DNA of 64,000 nt. Origin: Pseudomonas hydrolytica. GTDB taxonomy: Bacteria; Pseudomonadota; Gammaproteobacteria; Pseudomonadales; Pseudomonadaceae. The notes under the pieces are model-generated. The model saw nothing but the letters and a program-made list of their open reading frames with translations, was not told the DNA's origin and did no database searches. The stretch is taken from assembly GCF_021495345.1 (NCBI RefSeq), contig NZ_CP099397.1, forward strand, positions 372,001 through 436,000. Reading direction: 5' to 3'. The position numbers and the translations under genes were made by a program. Shown piece by piece: positions 1 through 9,974 of the stretch. Each line of letters starts with the position of its first letter. Position 1 is the first letter of the stretch.

Positions 1-486
<486 letters not shown>

Positions 487-500
<14 letters not shown>

Positions 501-1134
501 TCAGCCTCCTTTCCAGGCGGTATGCAGCGAGCGAGAGCGGGTAGCAGAGCAGGAAGTAACCGAGGGCGACGAAGCCGTAGACCATGAACGGCTCGAAGGT
601 GGCGTTGGCCAGCATGCTGCCGGTCTTGGTCAGCTCGGTGAAGCCGATGATCGAGGTCACCGCGGTGCCCTTGATCACCTGCACCGAAAAGCCCACGGTG
701 GGCGCCACGGCGATGCGCAGCGCCTGCGGCAGCACCACATGGCGCAGGGTTTCCAGGCGGCTCATGGCCAGGCTTTCGGAGGCCTCCCACTGGCCACGGC
801 CGATCGATTCGACGCAGCCGCGCCAGATCTCGGCGAGAAAGGCGCTGGTGAACAGCGTCAGCGCGGTGGCCGCGGCCAGCCAGGGCGATACGTCGACACC
901 GAGCAGGGCGATGCCGAAGAACACCAGAAACAGCTGCATCAACAGCGGCGTGCCCTGGAACAGTTCGATATAGCCGCGGGCGAGCATGCGCGGCGCCGCC
1001 AGCGGCGACAGCCGTGCCAGCATCACCAGCAGGCCGGCGATGCCGCCGCAGACGAAGGCCACCAGCGACAGCAGCAGCGTCCACTGCAGGCCGGTAAGCA
1101 GGTTGCGCAGGATGTCCCAGAGGGTGAAGTCCAT
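487..1134 (-). CDS. Amino-acid ABC transporter permease (second subunit)
   Basis: Inner-membrane subunit of a polar amino-acid importer (HisM/GlnP family), 215 aa. The start MDFTLWDILRN at 1134 is chosen because its ATG shares one base with the TGA of the upstream permease gene (TGATG). The protein has several hydrophobic segments beginning near residue 15 and a typical cytoplasmic EAA loop (ESLAMSRLETLRHVVLPQAL) that docks the ATPase. It is paralogous to the neighbouring permease, so the pair probably forms a heterodimeric channel. The same reading frame stays open well upstream of 1134, but that part is antisense to nothing expected and lies over the other permease, so I did not extend it. 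Confidence 0.93.
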
Positions 1135-1799
1135 CAGCGCTCTCCCATGATGAAACGGCGACCGACCCAGGCCAGCAGCTGGCGAATCAGAATGGCCATG
1201 AGCAGATACAGCGCGGTGGTCAGCAGGTAGGTCTCGAAGGCGCGGAAGTTGCGCGACTGGATGAAGTTGGCGGCGAACGACAGCTCCTCGGTGGAAATCT
1301 GTGAGCACACCGCCGAGCCCAGCATGACGATGATGATCTGGCTCGACAGTGCCGGCCACACCTTGCCCAGGGCCGGGCGCAGCACCACATGGCGGAAGGT
1401 CTCGAAGCGGCTCATGGCCAGTGCCGCCGCGGCCTCGAGCTGGCCATGGGGGATGGCCTGGATGCCGGCGCGGATGATCTCGGTGGAATAGGCGCCGAGG
1501 TTGATCACCATCGCCAGCACGGCTGCCTCCCACTCGCTCAGGCGCAGGCCGAGCGAGGGCAGGCCGAAGAAGATGAAGAACAGCTGGACGATGAACGGCG
1601 TGTTGCGGATCAGCTCCACGTAGACGCCGAAGATGCGGTCGAACGGGCGGATGCGCCAGGCGCGCAGTATCGCCCCGACGATGCCGAGAGCGACGCCCAG
1701 CAGGGTGCCGATCGCCGTCAGGCCGAGGGTGAAGGCCGCGCCCTGCAGCAGCAGATCGCTGTGCTGCAGGACGGCGGCGAAGTCGAACTGGTACGCCAT
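1134..1799 (-). CDS. Amino-acid ABC transporter permease (first subunit)
   Basis: Inner-membrane permease of the HisQ/GltJ family, 221 aa, with an N-terminal periplasmic/first-helix start MAYQFDFAAVLQ. It carries the EAA-type loop (EAAAALAMSRFETFRHVVL), and the line of hydrophobic helices expected of a five-helix permease. It follows the binding protein gene with a gap of 19 nt and couples to the second permease through a TGATG junction. Together the two permeases, the binding protein and the ATPase form a complete four-component importer. Regulation is probably shared with the divergent GntR-type gene at 2892, by inference from position only. Confidence 0.93.
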   Translation of the reverse strand: MAYQFDFAAVLQHSDLLLQGAAFTLGLTAIGTLLGVALGIVGAILRAWRIRPFDRIFGVYVELIRNTPFIVQLFFIFFGLPSLGLRLSEWEAAVLAMVINLGAYSTEIIRAGIQAIPHGQLEAAAALAMSRFETFRHVVLRPALGKVWPALSSQIIIVMLGSAVCSQISTEELSFAANFIQSRNFRAFETYLLTTALYLLMAILIRQLLAWVGRRFIMGER

Positions 1800-1818
1800 G
1801 GCTCGGCTCCCGCGTGGC

Positions 1819-2604
1819 TCAGAGGTCGGCCGGCAGCGGTTGCTTCAGCCACTTCTGGCTGAGCGCCTCGAGGCTGCCGTCGGCCTTGGCGTCGGCGATG
1901 ATGGCGTTGACCTTGTCCAGCAGCGCGGTCTGGCTCTTGTTCACGCCGACGTACACCGGCGAGTCCTTGAGCTTGAGCTTCATGCTCGGAATGCGCTTGG
2001 GGTTGCGCTCGGCGATGGCCACCATCACCACGTTGCCGCTGGCGATCAGCTCGACCTGGCCGGACAGGTAGGCGGCGATGGTCGAGTTGTTGTCCTCGAA
2101 GCGCTTGATGGTGGCGCCCTTCGGGGCGACATTGCTCAGTTCGATGTCCTCGATGGAGCCACGGGTGACGCTGATGGTCTTGCCGGCCAGGTCGTCGAGG
2201 CTGGCGATGGCGGCGTCTTCCGGGCCGAACACGCCGAGATAGAAGGGCGCATAGGGCGCCGAAAAGTCGATCACCGCTTCGCGCTCGGGATTCTTGCCCA
2301 GGCTGGAAATCACCAGATCCACCTTGCCGGTGGTGAGGAAGGGGATGCGGTTGGTGCTGTTGACCGGGGTCAGTTCCAGCTTCACCTGCAGCTTGTCGGC
2401 CAGCAGCTGCGCGGTGTCGATATCCAGGCCGCGCGGTTTCATGTCCGGGCCGACCGAGCCGAACGGTGGAAAGTCCTGCGGTACGGCGACCTTCAGCACG
2501 CCGGCGGCGCTGATGTCTTCGAGCGCGTCGGCGTGCGCAGCGGCCGCGCCGAAGGCCAGTGCGGCGAACAGGGTACCCAGCAGGGTGCGGTGAAATTTGC
2601 CCAT
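1819..2604 (-). CDS. Periplasmic amino-acid-binding protein of ABC importer
   Basis: Solute-binding protein of the bacterial family 3 (SBP_bac_3) type, 261 aa. The start MGKFHRTLL at 2604 is preceded by a GGAG ribosome-binding site and gives a normal Sec signal peptide (LLGTLFAALAFGAAAAHA, cleavage after AHA near residue 22). The mature part begins DALEDISAAGVLKVAVPQD, the usual family start, and later shows the DLVISSLGKNPER and FSAPYAPFYLGVFG stretches typical of this fold. An in-frame ATG further upstream exists but would destroy the signal peptide. It is the first gene of the importer operon and diverges from a FadR-type regulator, suggesting ligand-dependent control. The ligand is unknown. 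Confidence 0.93.
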   Translation of the reverse strand: MGKFHRTLLGTLFAALAFGAAAAHADALEDISAAGVLKVAVPQDFPPFGSVGPDMKPRGLDIDTAQLLADKLQVKLELTPVNSTNRIPFLTTGKVDLVISSLGKNPEREAVIDFSAPYAPFYLGVFGPEDAAIASLDDLAGKTISVTRGSIEDIELSNVAPKGATIKRFEDNNSTIAAYLSGQVELIASGNVVMVAIAERNPKRIPSMKLKLKDSPVYVGVNKSQTALLDKVNAIIADAKADGSLEALSQKWLKQPLPADL

Positions 2605-2727
2605 GTCGAACTCCCGATCAATGAAGGAAAACTCAAGCGTTTTGCTTGGTCTGCACAGTGCATCGCTTGTGCCAGATTCAATGAATTCGGGGCTTGCATC
2701 GCTGCAGACGAATGGAAACAAGGTCTT

Positions 2728-2890
2728 ACTGGTCTGAACAGTTGCGGTAGTTGACCGAGTGGTCATGACGGCTGCTGTGCCATCGCGGTGCATTACCGGG
2801 CTGCGCTGTTCCATAAGGGCGCATCGCTTGCCTGGGGCGGGGTTCTGGCCTTACAAAGGCGGCTCAACTGGACTGACCGGCCCGAACAGT
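2728..2890. promoter_or_regulatory. Candidate GntR/FadR operators between importer and regulator
   Basis: The 287-bp divergent intergenic region holds an imperfect palindrome ACTGGTCTGAACAGT (2728-2742) in which both outer ACTG/CAGT arms match. A second related site, ACTGACCGGCCCGAACAGT (2872-2890), ends one base before the regulator's ATG. Both share ACTG...GAACAGT. FadR-subfamily regulators bind short inverted repeats of this kind, so these are plausible autoregulatory and importer-control sites. The second site occupies the position of a Shine-Dalgarno sequence. Function is inference. Confidence 0.45.
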
Positions 2891-2891
2891 C

Positions 2892-3596
2892 ATGCACGCT
2901 TCTGCTCCCCGCGCGGTACCCGAGTACGCCCTGCAGGCGATCCGCCGTCTGATCGAGGAAGAGGGCTATCGCCCCGGCGATGCGCTGCCGTCGCAGCGCG
3001 ATCTGGCCGAGCGCCTGGGCGTCAGCCGTGCCTCATTGCGCGAGGCGCTGTCATCGCTCAGCGCGCTGGGCCTGATCAGCGTGCAGGCCGGCAAGGGCGT
3101 GTTCGTCCAGCAGGCGCCGAAAGCCGAGGCTGCAGGTGCTTTCGTCTGGCCCTTCGCCGCCCAGGTGTCGGCCGCCGACACCTTCCAGCTGCGTTTCGCC
3201 CTGGAGGGCTTCGCCTGCGGTCTGGCGGCCGGGATGATGACCGCCGAGGATCTCGACAGCCTCGAGGACAATGTCGAGCAGATGCGCCTCGAGCTGCGCG
3301 CCGGCGACTTCGAGCAGGCGGCGCGGCTGGACTTCGAATTCCACCAGCGCATCCTCGCCGCTAGCGGCAACCAGGCGATGTTCGCCCTGGTGACCTCCAG
3401 TGCGGACATCTTCTTGGAAAGCCAGAAGCTGCCGTTCATCCGACCGGAGCGGGCGATGGAAACCTGGCAGGAGCATCGTCGCATCCTCAAGGCCCTGGCC
3501 CGGCATGCCGCCGGCCCGGCGCAAAAGGCCATGCAGCAGCACATTCGCGCCGCTGCGCTGCGCACCGGCATCGCATTCGCCACCCTCGGCGATTGA
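2892..3596 (+). CDS. GntR family (FadR subfamily) transcriptional regulator
   Basis: DNA-binding regulator, 234 aa. Residues about 8-75 form the GntR winged helix: EYALQAIRRLIEEEGYRPGD, then LPSQRDLAERLGVSRASLREAL as recognition region and the wing GLISVQAGKGVFV. Residues about 95-220 are a helical FCD effector domain with the conserved His-bearing LDFEFHQRILAASGN segment that usually coordinates a metal or carboxylate ligand. The ATG at 2892 is the first possible start after an in-frame stop at 2874, and it lacks a clear Shine-Dalgarno sequence; a palindrome lies directly in front. Divergent from the amino-acid importer, which it probably controls. The effector is unknown. Confidence 0.92.
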   Translation: MHASAPRAVPEYALQAIRRLIEEEGYRPGDALPSQRDLAERLGVSRASLREALSSLSALGLISVQAGKGVFVQQAPKAEAAGAFVWPFAAQVSAADTFQLRFALEGFACGLAAGMMTAEDLDSLEDNVEQMRLELRAGDFEQAARLDFEFHQRILAASGNQAMFALVTSSADIFLESQKLPFIRPERAMETWQEHRRILKALARHAAGPAQKAMQQHIRAAALRTGIAFATLGD

Positions 3597-3705
3597 GGAG
3601 TACATTAGCGGCTATTGAGAGGCTCAATCGCCCGCGCCTTTCGGTGTCAGCCAAGCCGGGCTATGATGGCGCCACTTTTTTGCTTCCGAATCACGGAGAC
3701 TCATC

Positions 3706-4032
3706 ATGAGCGAATTCATCACCAACGTCAGCGATGCCAGCTTCGACCAGGATGTCATCCAGGCCGAAGGTCCGGTTCTGGTCGACTACTGGGCTGAGTG
3801 GTGCGGCCCGTGCAAGATGATCGCGCCGGTGCTCGACGAGATCGCCAAGGACTATCAGGGCAAGCTGAAGATCTGCAAGCTGAACATCGACGAGAACCAG
3901 GAAACCCCGCCGAAGTACGGCGTGCGCGGTATCCCGACCCTGATGCTGTTCAAGAACGGCAACGTCGAAGCGACCAAGGTCGGCGCCCTGTCCAAGTCGC
4001 AGCTGGCTGCGTTCCTCGACAGCAACATCTGA
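3706..4032 (+). CDS. trxA: Thioredoxin 1
   Basis: Cytoplasmic thiol-disulfide oxidoreductase, 108 aa, the normal length. The redox-active WCGPC is at residues 32-36, followed by [14 protein letters not shown] and the cis-proline loop [12 protein letters not shown]. It reduces ribonucleotide reductase, methionine sulfoxide reductase and other targets using thioredoxin reductase and NADPH. The start at 3706 follows a GGAG-like site (cggagactcatc). A TATGAT -10-like element sits at 3662-3667. It is monocistronic: a strong terminator lies at 4052-4077, before rho, as in other Pseudomonas where trxA and rho are adjacent. Confidence 0.98.
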   Translation: MSEFITNVSDASFDQDVIQAEGPVLVDYWAEWCGPCKMIAPVLDEIAKDYQGKLKICKLNIDENQETPPKYGVRGIPTLMLFKNGNVEATKVGALSKSQLAAFLDSNI

Positions 4033-4051
4033 GTTTCGCCGCTCTGGAAGA

Positions 4052-4077
4052 AGCCCCGCCTTGCGCGGGGTTTTTTC
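4052..4077 (+). terminator. Intrinsic terminator after trxA
   Basis: Stem CCCCGC (4054-4059) pairs with GCGGGG (4065-4070) around a short loop and is followed by six T residues (4071-4076). Confidence 0.93.
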
Positions 4078-4265
4078 GTTTTCAGGGCTAGACGCTGTTT
4101 TTTCACGGTGTTAAATTCGGCCTCGCTGCATTTCCTTATGCAGCCCTCTGCATGCCGTCGCCGATTCATTCCTACTCGAACTCGTTCGCGATCCTGTCGC
4201 CTTCTCTGCGGCGCGGCCTCTCAAGCTAACAGCTTTCTTCTCCTCTCGATGATCATGTCATTCCT

Positions 4266-5525
<1,260 letters not shown>

Positions 5526-5527
5526 GA

Positions 5528-5645
5528 GGATCTACTGCGCGGAGGTGATGCTGCGTTAAAAACAGACTCGAGATGCTCATGTACAGTCGTACACTCCGCT
5601 CTCTCGCCTGTTTTTGCCTTGCCTGACCTCCGCTCGCTACGATCC
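5528..5645. repeat. Structured intergenic repeat, copy 1
   Basis: Nested inverted repeat between rho and ubiD. Outer GGATC/GATCC (5528-5532, 5641-5645), then GCGGAGGT (5539-5546) with ACCTCCGC (5626-5633), then AAAAACAG with CTGTTTTT, and an innermost GTAC-agtc-GTAC hairpin near 5581-5592. Read on the minus strand it aligns over about 78 nt with a second element at 27476-27644 upstream of gcvT. The shared core begins GCAAGGC and ends TAACGCAGCA. Paired positions differ between the copies in a compensatory way, so the folded form seems to be conserved. Neither copy codes for protein. Confidence 0.8.
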
Positions 5646-5774
5646 GATTGCACTGCCACGAGGCCGGGGAAACCCGGCCTTGTCGTTTCCGCAGGCTTCT
5701 CAAGCCTTCTGAAAGCCCGACTTCGGCGCTAAACTTTGCGGCCGACCCAAGCCCGCCCGACACGAGGCTACTGC

Positions 5775-7241
5775 ATGCAGTATCGCGATCTGCGCGACTT
5801 CATCCGCGAACTGGAAAAGCGCGGCGAACTCAAGCGTATTCAGACCCCGGTTTCGCCCATTCTGGAAATGACCGAAATCTGCGACCGCACCCTGCGCAAG
5901 GGCGGGCCGGCGCTGCTGTTCGAAAAGCCCACCGGCTTCGCCGTGCCGGTGCTCGGCAACCTGTTCGGCACACCCAAGCGCGTGGCCCTCGGCATGGGCG
6001 CCGAGGACGTTGCCGAGCTGCGCGAGATCGGCAAGCTGCTGGCGTTCCTCAAGGAGCCGGAGCCGCCCAAGGGGCTCAAGGACGCCTGGAGCAAGCTGCC
6101 GATCTTCAAGAAGGTCATTTCCATGGCGCCCAAGGTGGTCAAGGACGCGCCCTGCCACGAGGTGATCGAGGAAGGTGAGGACGTCGACCTGAACCGGCTG
6201 CCGATCCAGCACTGCTGGCCGGGCGACGTGGCGCCGCTGATCACCTGGGGGCTGACCATCACCAAGGGGCCGAACAAGGAACGGCAGAACCTCGGCATCT
6301 ACCGTCAGCAGGTGATCGGCCGCAACAAGGTAATCATGCGCTGGCTCAGCCACCGTGGTGGCGCGCTGGATTACCGCGAGTGGTGCCAGAAGCATCCGGA
6401 CAAGCCCTACCCGGTCTGCGTTGCGCTTGGCGCGGACCCGGCGACCATTCTCGGCGCCGTGACGCCAGTGCCCGATACGCTTTCCGAATACGCCTTCGCC
6501 GGCCTGCTGCGCGGTCATCGCACCGAGCTGATCAAGGCCGTCGGCAGCGACCTGCAGGTGCCGGCCAGCGCCGAGATCGTGCTCGAGGGCGTGATCCATC
6601 CGGGCGAGACCGCGCCGGAAGGCCCCTACGGCGATCACACCGGCTACTACAACGAGGTGGACACCTTCCCGGTTTTTACCGTCGAGCGCATCACCCGCCG
6701 CCGCGAGCCGATCTACCACAGCACCTACACCGGCCGGCCGCCGGATGAACCGGCAATCCTCGGCGTGGCGCTGAACGAGGTGTTCGTGCCTATCCTGCAG
6801 AAGCAGTTCCCCGAGATCACCGACTTCTACCTGCCGCCGGAAGGCTGCTCCTACCGCATGGCGGTGGTGACCATGAAGAAGCAGTACCCGGGCCACGCCA
6901 AGCGCGTAATGCTGGGTGTGTGGTCGTTCCTGCGACAGTTCATGTACACCAAGTTCGTTATCGTCACCGACGACGATATCAACGCACGGGACTGGAATGA
7001 CGTGATCTGGGCGATTACCACGCGCATGGACCCCAAACGCGACACGGTGATGATCGACAACACGCCGATCGACTACCTCGATTTCGCCTCGCCGATCTCG
7101 GGCCTGGGCTCGAAGATGGGCCTGGACGCTACCCACAAGTGGCCGGGCGAGACCAGCCGCGAATGGGGCCGCGCCATCGAGAAGGATCCGGCCGTGGTGG
7201 CACGTATCGATGCACTCTGGGGCGAGCTGGGAATCGATTGA
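5775..7241 (+). CDS. ubiD: 4-hydroxy-3-polyprenylbenzoate decarboxylase UbiD
   Basis: Prenyl-FMN-dependent decarboxylase of ubiquinone synthesis, 488 aa (family about 490). It removes the carboxyl group of 4-hydroxy-3-polyprenylbenzoate. Start [19 protein letters not shown] is the usual family N-terminus; an upstream ATG in the same frame gives unrelated residues. Family signatures are [17 protein letters not shown], the central NLGIYRQQV and the catalytic-region [13 protein letters not shown], followed by [20 protein letters not shown]. The gene ends in TGATG, sharing one base with a ferredoxin reductase gene. The cofactor-making UbiX is not in the window. The intergenic region upstream holds the structured repeat. 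Confidence 0.97.
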   Translation: MQYRDLRDFIRELEKRGELKRIQTPVSPILEMTEICDRTLRKGGPALLFEKPTGFAVPVLGNLFGTPKRVALGMGAEDVAELREIGKLLAFLKEPEPPKGLKDAWSKLPIFKKVISMAPKVVKDAPCHEVIEEGEDVDLNRLPIQHCWPGDVAPLITWGLTITKGPNKERQNLGIYRQQVIGRNKVIMRWLSHRGGALDYREWCQKHPDKPYPVCVALGADPATILGAVTPVPDTLSEYAFAGLLRGHRTELIKAVGSDLQVPASAEIVLEGVIHPGETAPEGPYGDHTGYYNEVDTFPVFTVERITRRREPIYHSTYTGRPPDEPAILGVALNEVFVPILQKQFPEITDFYLPPEGCSYRMAVVTMKKQYPGHAKRVMLGVWSFLRQFMYTKFVIVTDDDINARDWNDVIWAITTRMDPKRDTVMIDNTPIDYLDFASPISGLGSKMGLDATHKWPGETSREWGRAIEKDPAVVARIDALWGELGID

Positions 7242-8209
7242 TGAACGTCACCCTGCAACCTTCCGGCGTCACCCTGGCCCTGCAGCCGGGCGAGCGCATC
7301 CTCGATGGCGCCCGCCGCCTCGGCTACGACTGCCCGCAGAGCTGCCGCAACGGCAACTGCCACATCTGCGCCGCCTTGCTGGTGGAAGGGCGGGTGCGGC
7401 AGAACGGCGCCGAGCTGGATCACGGCGAGCTGTTCACCTGCCTGGCCGAGCCACTGGAAGACTGCGTTCTGCACTGGGATGGCGTGCTGGCGCCGGGTGA
7501 GCTGCCGGTGCGCGAACTGAGCTGCCAGCTGATCGAGTGCCAGGACGTGGGCGGCGACGTGTTCCGTGTGCGCCTGCGCGCGCCGGCCGGCAGGGTGCCG
7601 CGCTACCACGCCGGGCAGTACCTGCTGTTGCAGCGGCACGACGGCGAGATGGCCGCGTTCTCCCTGGCCTCGGCGCCGCACAGTGGTCGCGAGCTGGAGC
7701 TGCATATCCTGGCCCGCGACGACAATACCCGGGCATTGCTCGCCCATCTGCGCGAGCAGGGGTTGGCCCGCGTGCAGCTGCCGTTCGGCGATACCCACCT
7801 GGCCGAGCTGCCGGACGGACCGCTGGTGCTGATCGCTGCCGGCACCGGCATGGCGCAGATGCACAGCCTGATCGAGCACTGCCGCGCCACGGGTTTTGCC
7901 CATCCGGTGCATCTGTACTGGGGCGCGCGTCGAGCGGACGACTTCTACGCGCTGCCGCACTGGACCGACTGGCAGCGTCTGGGCAATCTGCACCTGCATC
8001 AGGTGGTCAGCGATCAGCGCGGCTGGCCGGGCCGTTGCGGCCTGCTGCACGAGGCGGTGCGCGAGGACTTTCCCGACCTCAAGGCGCTGCACGTCTACGC
8101 CAGCGGCTCGCCAGCGATGGTCTATGCCACGCTCGACGCCCTGGTCGAAGCCGGCATGGACGCGCGCCAGATGCGCGCCGACGTGTTCGCCTACGCGCCG
8201 CGGCCGTAG
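7241..8209 (+). CDS. 2Fe-2S ferredoxin / NAD(P)H-flavin reductase (fused)
   Basis: Two-domain electron-transfer protein, 322 aa. Residues 1-90 form a plant-type [2Fe-2S] ferredoxin with the cysteine pattern CRNGNCHIC and a fourth cysteine in LFTCLAEP. Residues about 95-320 form a ferredoxin-NADP reductase module: the flavin-binding RYHAGQYLLLQ and FSLASAPHS, then the nicotinamide part LIAAGTGMAQMHSLIEH and the C-terminal VYASGSPAMVYATLDAL. The layout resembles CDP-6-deoxy-glucoseen reductase and the reductases of aromatic oxygenases. The start overlaps the ubiD stop by one base, so the two are probably co-translated. Its partner is unknown; a link to quinone synthesis is inference from position only. 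Confidence 0.9.
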   Translation: MNVTLQPSGVTLALQPGERILDGARRLGYDCPQSCRNGNCHICAALLVEGRVRQNGAELDHGELFTCLAEPLEDCVLHWDGVLAPGELPVRELSCQLIECQDVGGDVFRVRLRAPAGRVPRYHAGQYLLLQRHDGEMAAFSLASAPHSGRELELHILARDDNTRALLAHLREQGLARVQLPFGDTHLAELPDGPLVLIAAGTGMAQMHSLIEHCRATGFAHPVHLYWGARRADDFYALPHWTDWQRLGNLHLHQVVSDQRGWPGRCGLLHEAVREDFPDLKALHVYASGSPAMVYATLDALVEAGMDARQMRADVFAYAPRP

Positions 8210-8498
8210 CCGCACGGGCGGGCGCAAACCGCCCGGCGCGGTTCAGTAAACCCTCACCACCGCCTTGTGTCCCTTGGGTTTGGCTGTCCCGGCCGGGCTC
8301 GCCGCACCGATTAAAGTTGGCACTTTCTGATTCGATGCCGAGTCGTAACTGATGTAGGGATGGCGAAGCCTCAAGCTTTGCCGGGCGCTGGCTTCGCAGC
8401 CGCCTCATGCCCTGCGCACGAACGGCAGCTGGACATGGCTGCCGGCTCCAGGCGCGCCGCCTCAGCGTTGGCCGCCACCGACATGCGAGGAAATTGCC

Positions 8499-8657
8499 AT
8501 GGGCTTGGGAACCATCCTGCTGATCATTCTGATCCTGATGCTGATTGGTGCCATCCCGGCATGGCCGCATAGCCGCAGTTGGGGCTACGGGCCTACCGGT
8601 GGCCTTGGGCTGGTGCTGGTCATAGTACTGGTGCTACTGCTGCTCGGTTACATATGA
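8499..8657 (+). CDS. DUF3309 family small membrane protein
   Basis: A 52-aa hydrophobic protein preceded by an AGGAAAT ribosome-binding site. It has two membrane-spanning stretches (LGTILLIILILMLIGAIP and LGLVLVIVLVLLLLGYI) joined by a short aromatic/Pro/Gly linker containing PAWPHSRSWGYGP. This arrangement matches the DUF3309 family of short proteins found in many proteobacteria. Its function is not known. The 289-bp region upstream (8210-8498) holds a GC hairpin after the reductase gene but no gene I can support. Confidence 0.8.
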   Translation: MGLGTILLIILILMLIGAIPAWPHSRSWGYGPTGGLGLVLVIVLVLLLLGYI

Positions 8658-8663
8658 GCCAGC

Positions 8664-8714
8664 GCCTGCGTCGCTGACGCAGGCAGGCACCCTCGGCGGC
8701 TCTCGCCGCTGAGG
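8664..8714. terminator. Tandem GC hairpins after the DUF3309 gene
   Basis: A perfect 9-bp stem GCCTGCGTC / GACGCAGGC (8664-8684, 3-nt loop) is followed by a second stem with arms CCTCGGCGGC and GCCGCTGAGG (8691-8714, one mismatch). There is no T-run, so termination is only likely, and the hairpins may instead protect the 3' end. Confidence 0.5.
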
Positions 8715-8844
8715 GCCGGCTCGGGCCGGCAGCTGCCCCATTCGCCCCAGTCGCCCGGTTTTCGCAGAGGGTCAGTTGGAGCCGGGGAGTTCGTCCTTTG
8801 AAGACTCAGCGTCGCAGGAGCGAGTCATTCCCGCCCCTGAGCAC

Positions 8845-9825
8845 CTAGCGAACCTGCACCACCACCTTGCCCACTGCCTTGCGCTGGCCGAGGGCGTTTA
8901 TCGCCTCACCGCCGCGTTCCAGCGGGAAGGTCTGCGAGACCAGGGGGCTCAGCTTGCCTTCGGCGTGCCAGGCGAACAGCTGCTGGAAGTTCTCGGCATT
9001 GTCCTGCGGCTGGCGCTGGGCGAAGGAGCCCCAGAACACGCCGACCAGGGAGGCACCCTTGAGCAGCGGCAGGTTGGCCGGCAGCGCCGGAATGCCGCCG
9101 CCTGCGGCGAAACCCACGACCAGGAAGCGGCCGTTCCAGGCGATGCTGCGGAAGGCTTCCTCGAACAGCGCGCCGCCCACCGGGTCGTAGATCACGTCTA
9201 CGCCCTGGCCGCCGGTGAGTTTCTTCACCTCATCCTTCAGGCTCTGCTCGCTGTAGTTGATCAGCTCATCGGCGCCTGCCTTGCGCGCCACTTCCAGCTT
9301 CTCGGCGCTGCTCGCCGCGGCGATCACCCTGGCGCCCATGGCCTTGCCGATTTCCACCGCCGCCAGGCCGACGCCGCCGGAGGCGCCGAGCACCAGCAGG
9401 GTCTCGCCGGGCTTGAGGCCGGCGCGCTGCTTGAGCGCGTGCATCGAGGTGCCGTAGGTCATGCCGAAGGCGGCCGCGGTGGTCAGGTCCATGCTCTTGG
9501 GCACTGGCAGCACGTTATAGGCCGGCACCGCCACCTCTTCGGCGAAGCCGCCCCAGCCGGTCAGCGCCATGACCCGATCACCGGGGCGCAGGTGGCTGAC
9601 CTTCTCGCCCACCGCCTTGACCACGCCGGCCGCCTCACCGCCCGGTGCGAAGGGGAAAGGCGGCTTGAACTGGTACTTGCCCTCGATGATCAGGGTGTCG
9701 GGAAAGTTGACCCCGGCGGCGTGAACTTCGATCAGCACTTCGTTCTTTTTCGGCTCGGGGCTGGCGATGTCTTCCAGAACCAGGGTTTCGGCGGGGCCGA
9801 AGGCTTTGCACAACAGGGCTTTCAT
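8845..9825 (-). CDS. Zinc-independent NAD(P)H:quinone oxidoreductase (MDR family)
   Basis: Medium-chain reductase of the quinone oxidoreductase (QOR) type, 326 aa, cytoplasmic, predicted to reduce quinones or alpha,beta-unsaturated carbonyls with NADPH. The N-terminal GroES-like part has HAAGVNFPDTLIIEGKYQ and FAPGGEAAGVVKAVGEKV, without the zinc ligands of alcohol dehydrogenases. The nucleotide-binding fold contains VLVLGASGGVGLAAVEIGKA near residue 150 and VDVIYDPVGG. Start at 9825 (MKALLCKAFGPAETLVLED) is the family-typical N-terminus. It stands alone on the minus strand, diverging from the FliL-like gene. Confidence 0.92.
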   Translation of the reverse strand: MKALLCKAFGPAETLVLEDIASPEPKKNEVLIEVHAAGVNFPDTLIIEGKYQFKPPFPFAPGGEAAGVVKAVGEKVSHLRPGDRVMALTGWGGFAEEVAVPAYNVLPVPKSMDLTTAAAFGMTYGTSMHALKQRAGLKPGETLLVLGASGGVGLAAVEIGKAMGARVIAAASSAEKLEVARKAGADELINYSEQSLKDEVKKLTGGQGVDVIYDPVGGALFEEAFRSIAWNGRFLVVGFAAGGGIPALPANLPLLKGASLVGVFWGSFAQRQPQDNAENFQQLFAWHAEGKLSPLVSQTFPLERGGEAINALGQRKAVGKVVVQVR

Positions 9826-9974
9826 GGGGTCGTTCCTCTTGCGGGATGCCAGGCAGTGTAGGAGCGGGGGGGCCGGGGTCAACGAGCATGCCCGCCTCTG
9901 ATAGCTCGGCATAAGCCTTGGGTGCCGGCCCGTGGATGGCTATGCTAGGCGCATCCCAGATGGAGTGACCGCCC

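Noticed and set aside
5775-5777. Alternative ubiD start 39 nt upstream (5736)
   Set aside because: The added residues are not family-like, and the [10 protein letters not shown] start is the standard N-terminus.
8310-8345. Sigma-54 promoter before the DUF3309 gene (TTGGCAC...)
   Set aside because: TGGCAC is present but the TTGC element at the right spacing is missing.
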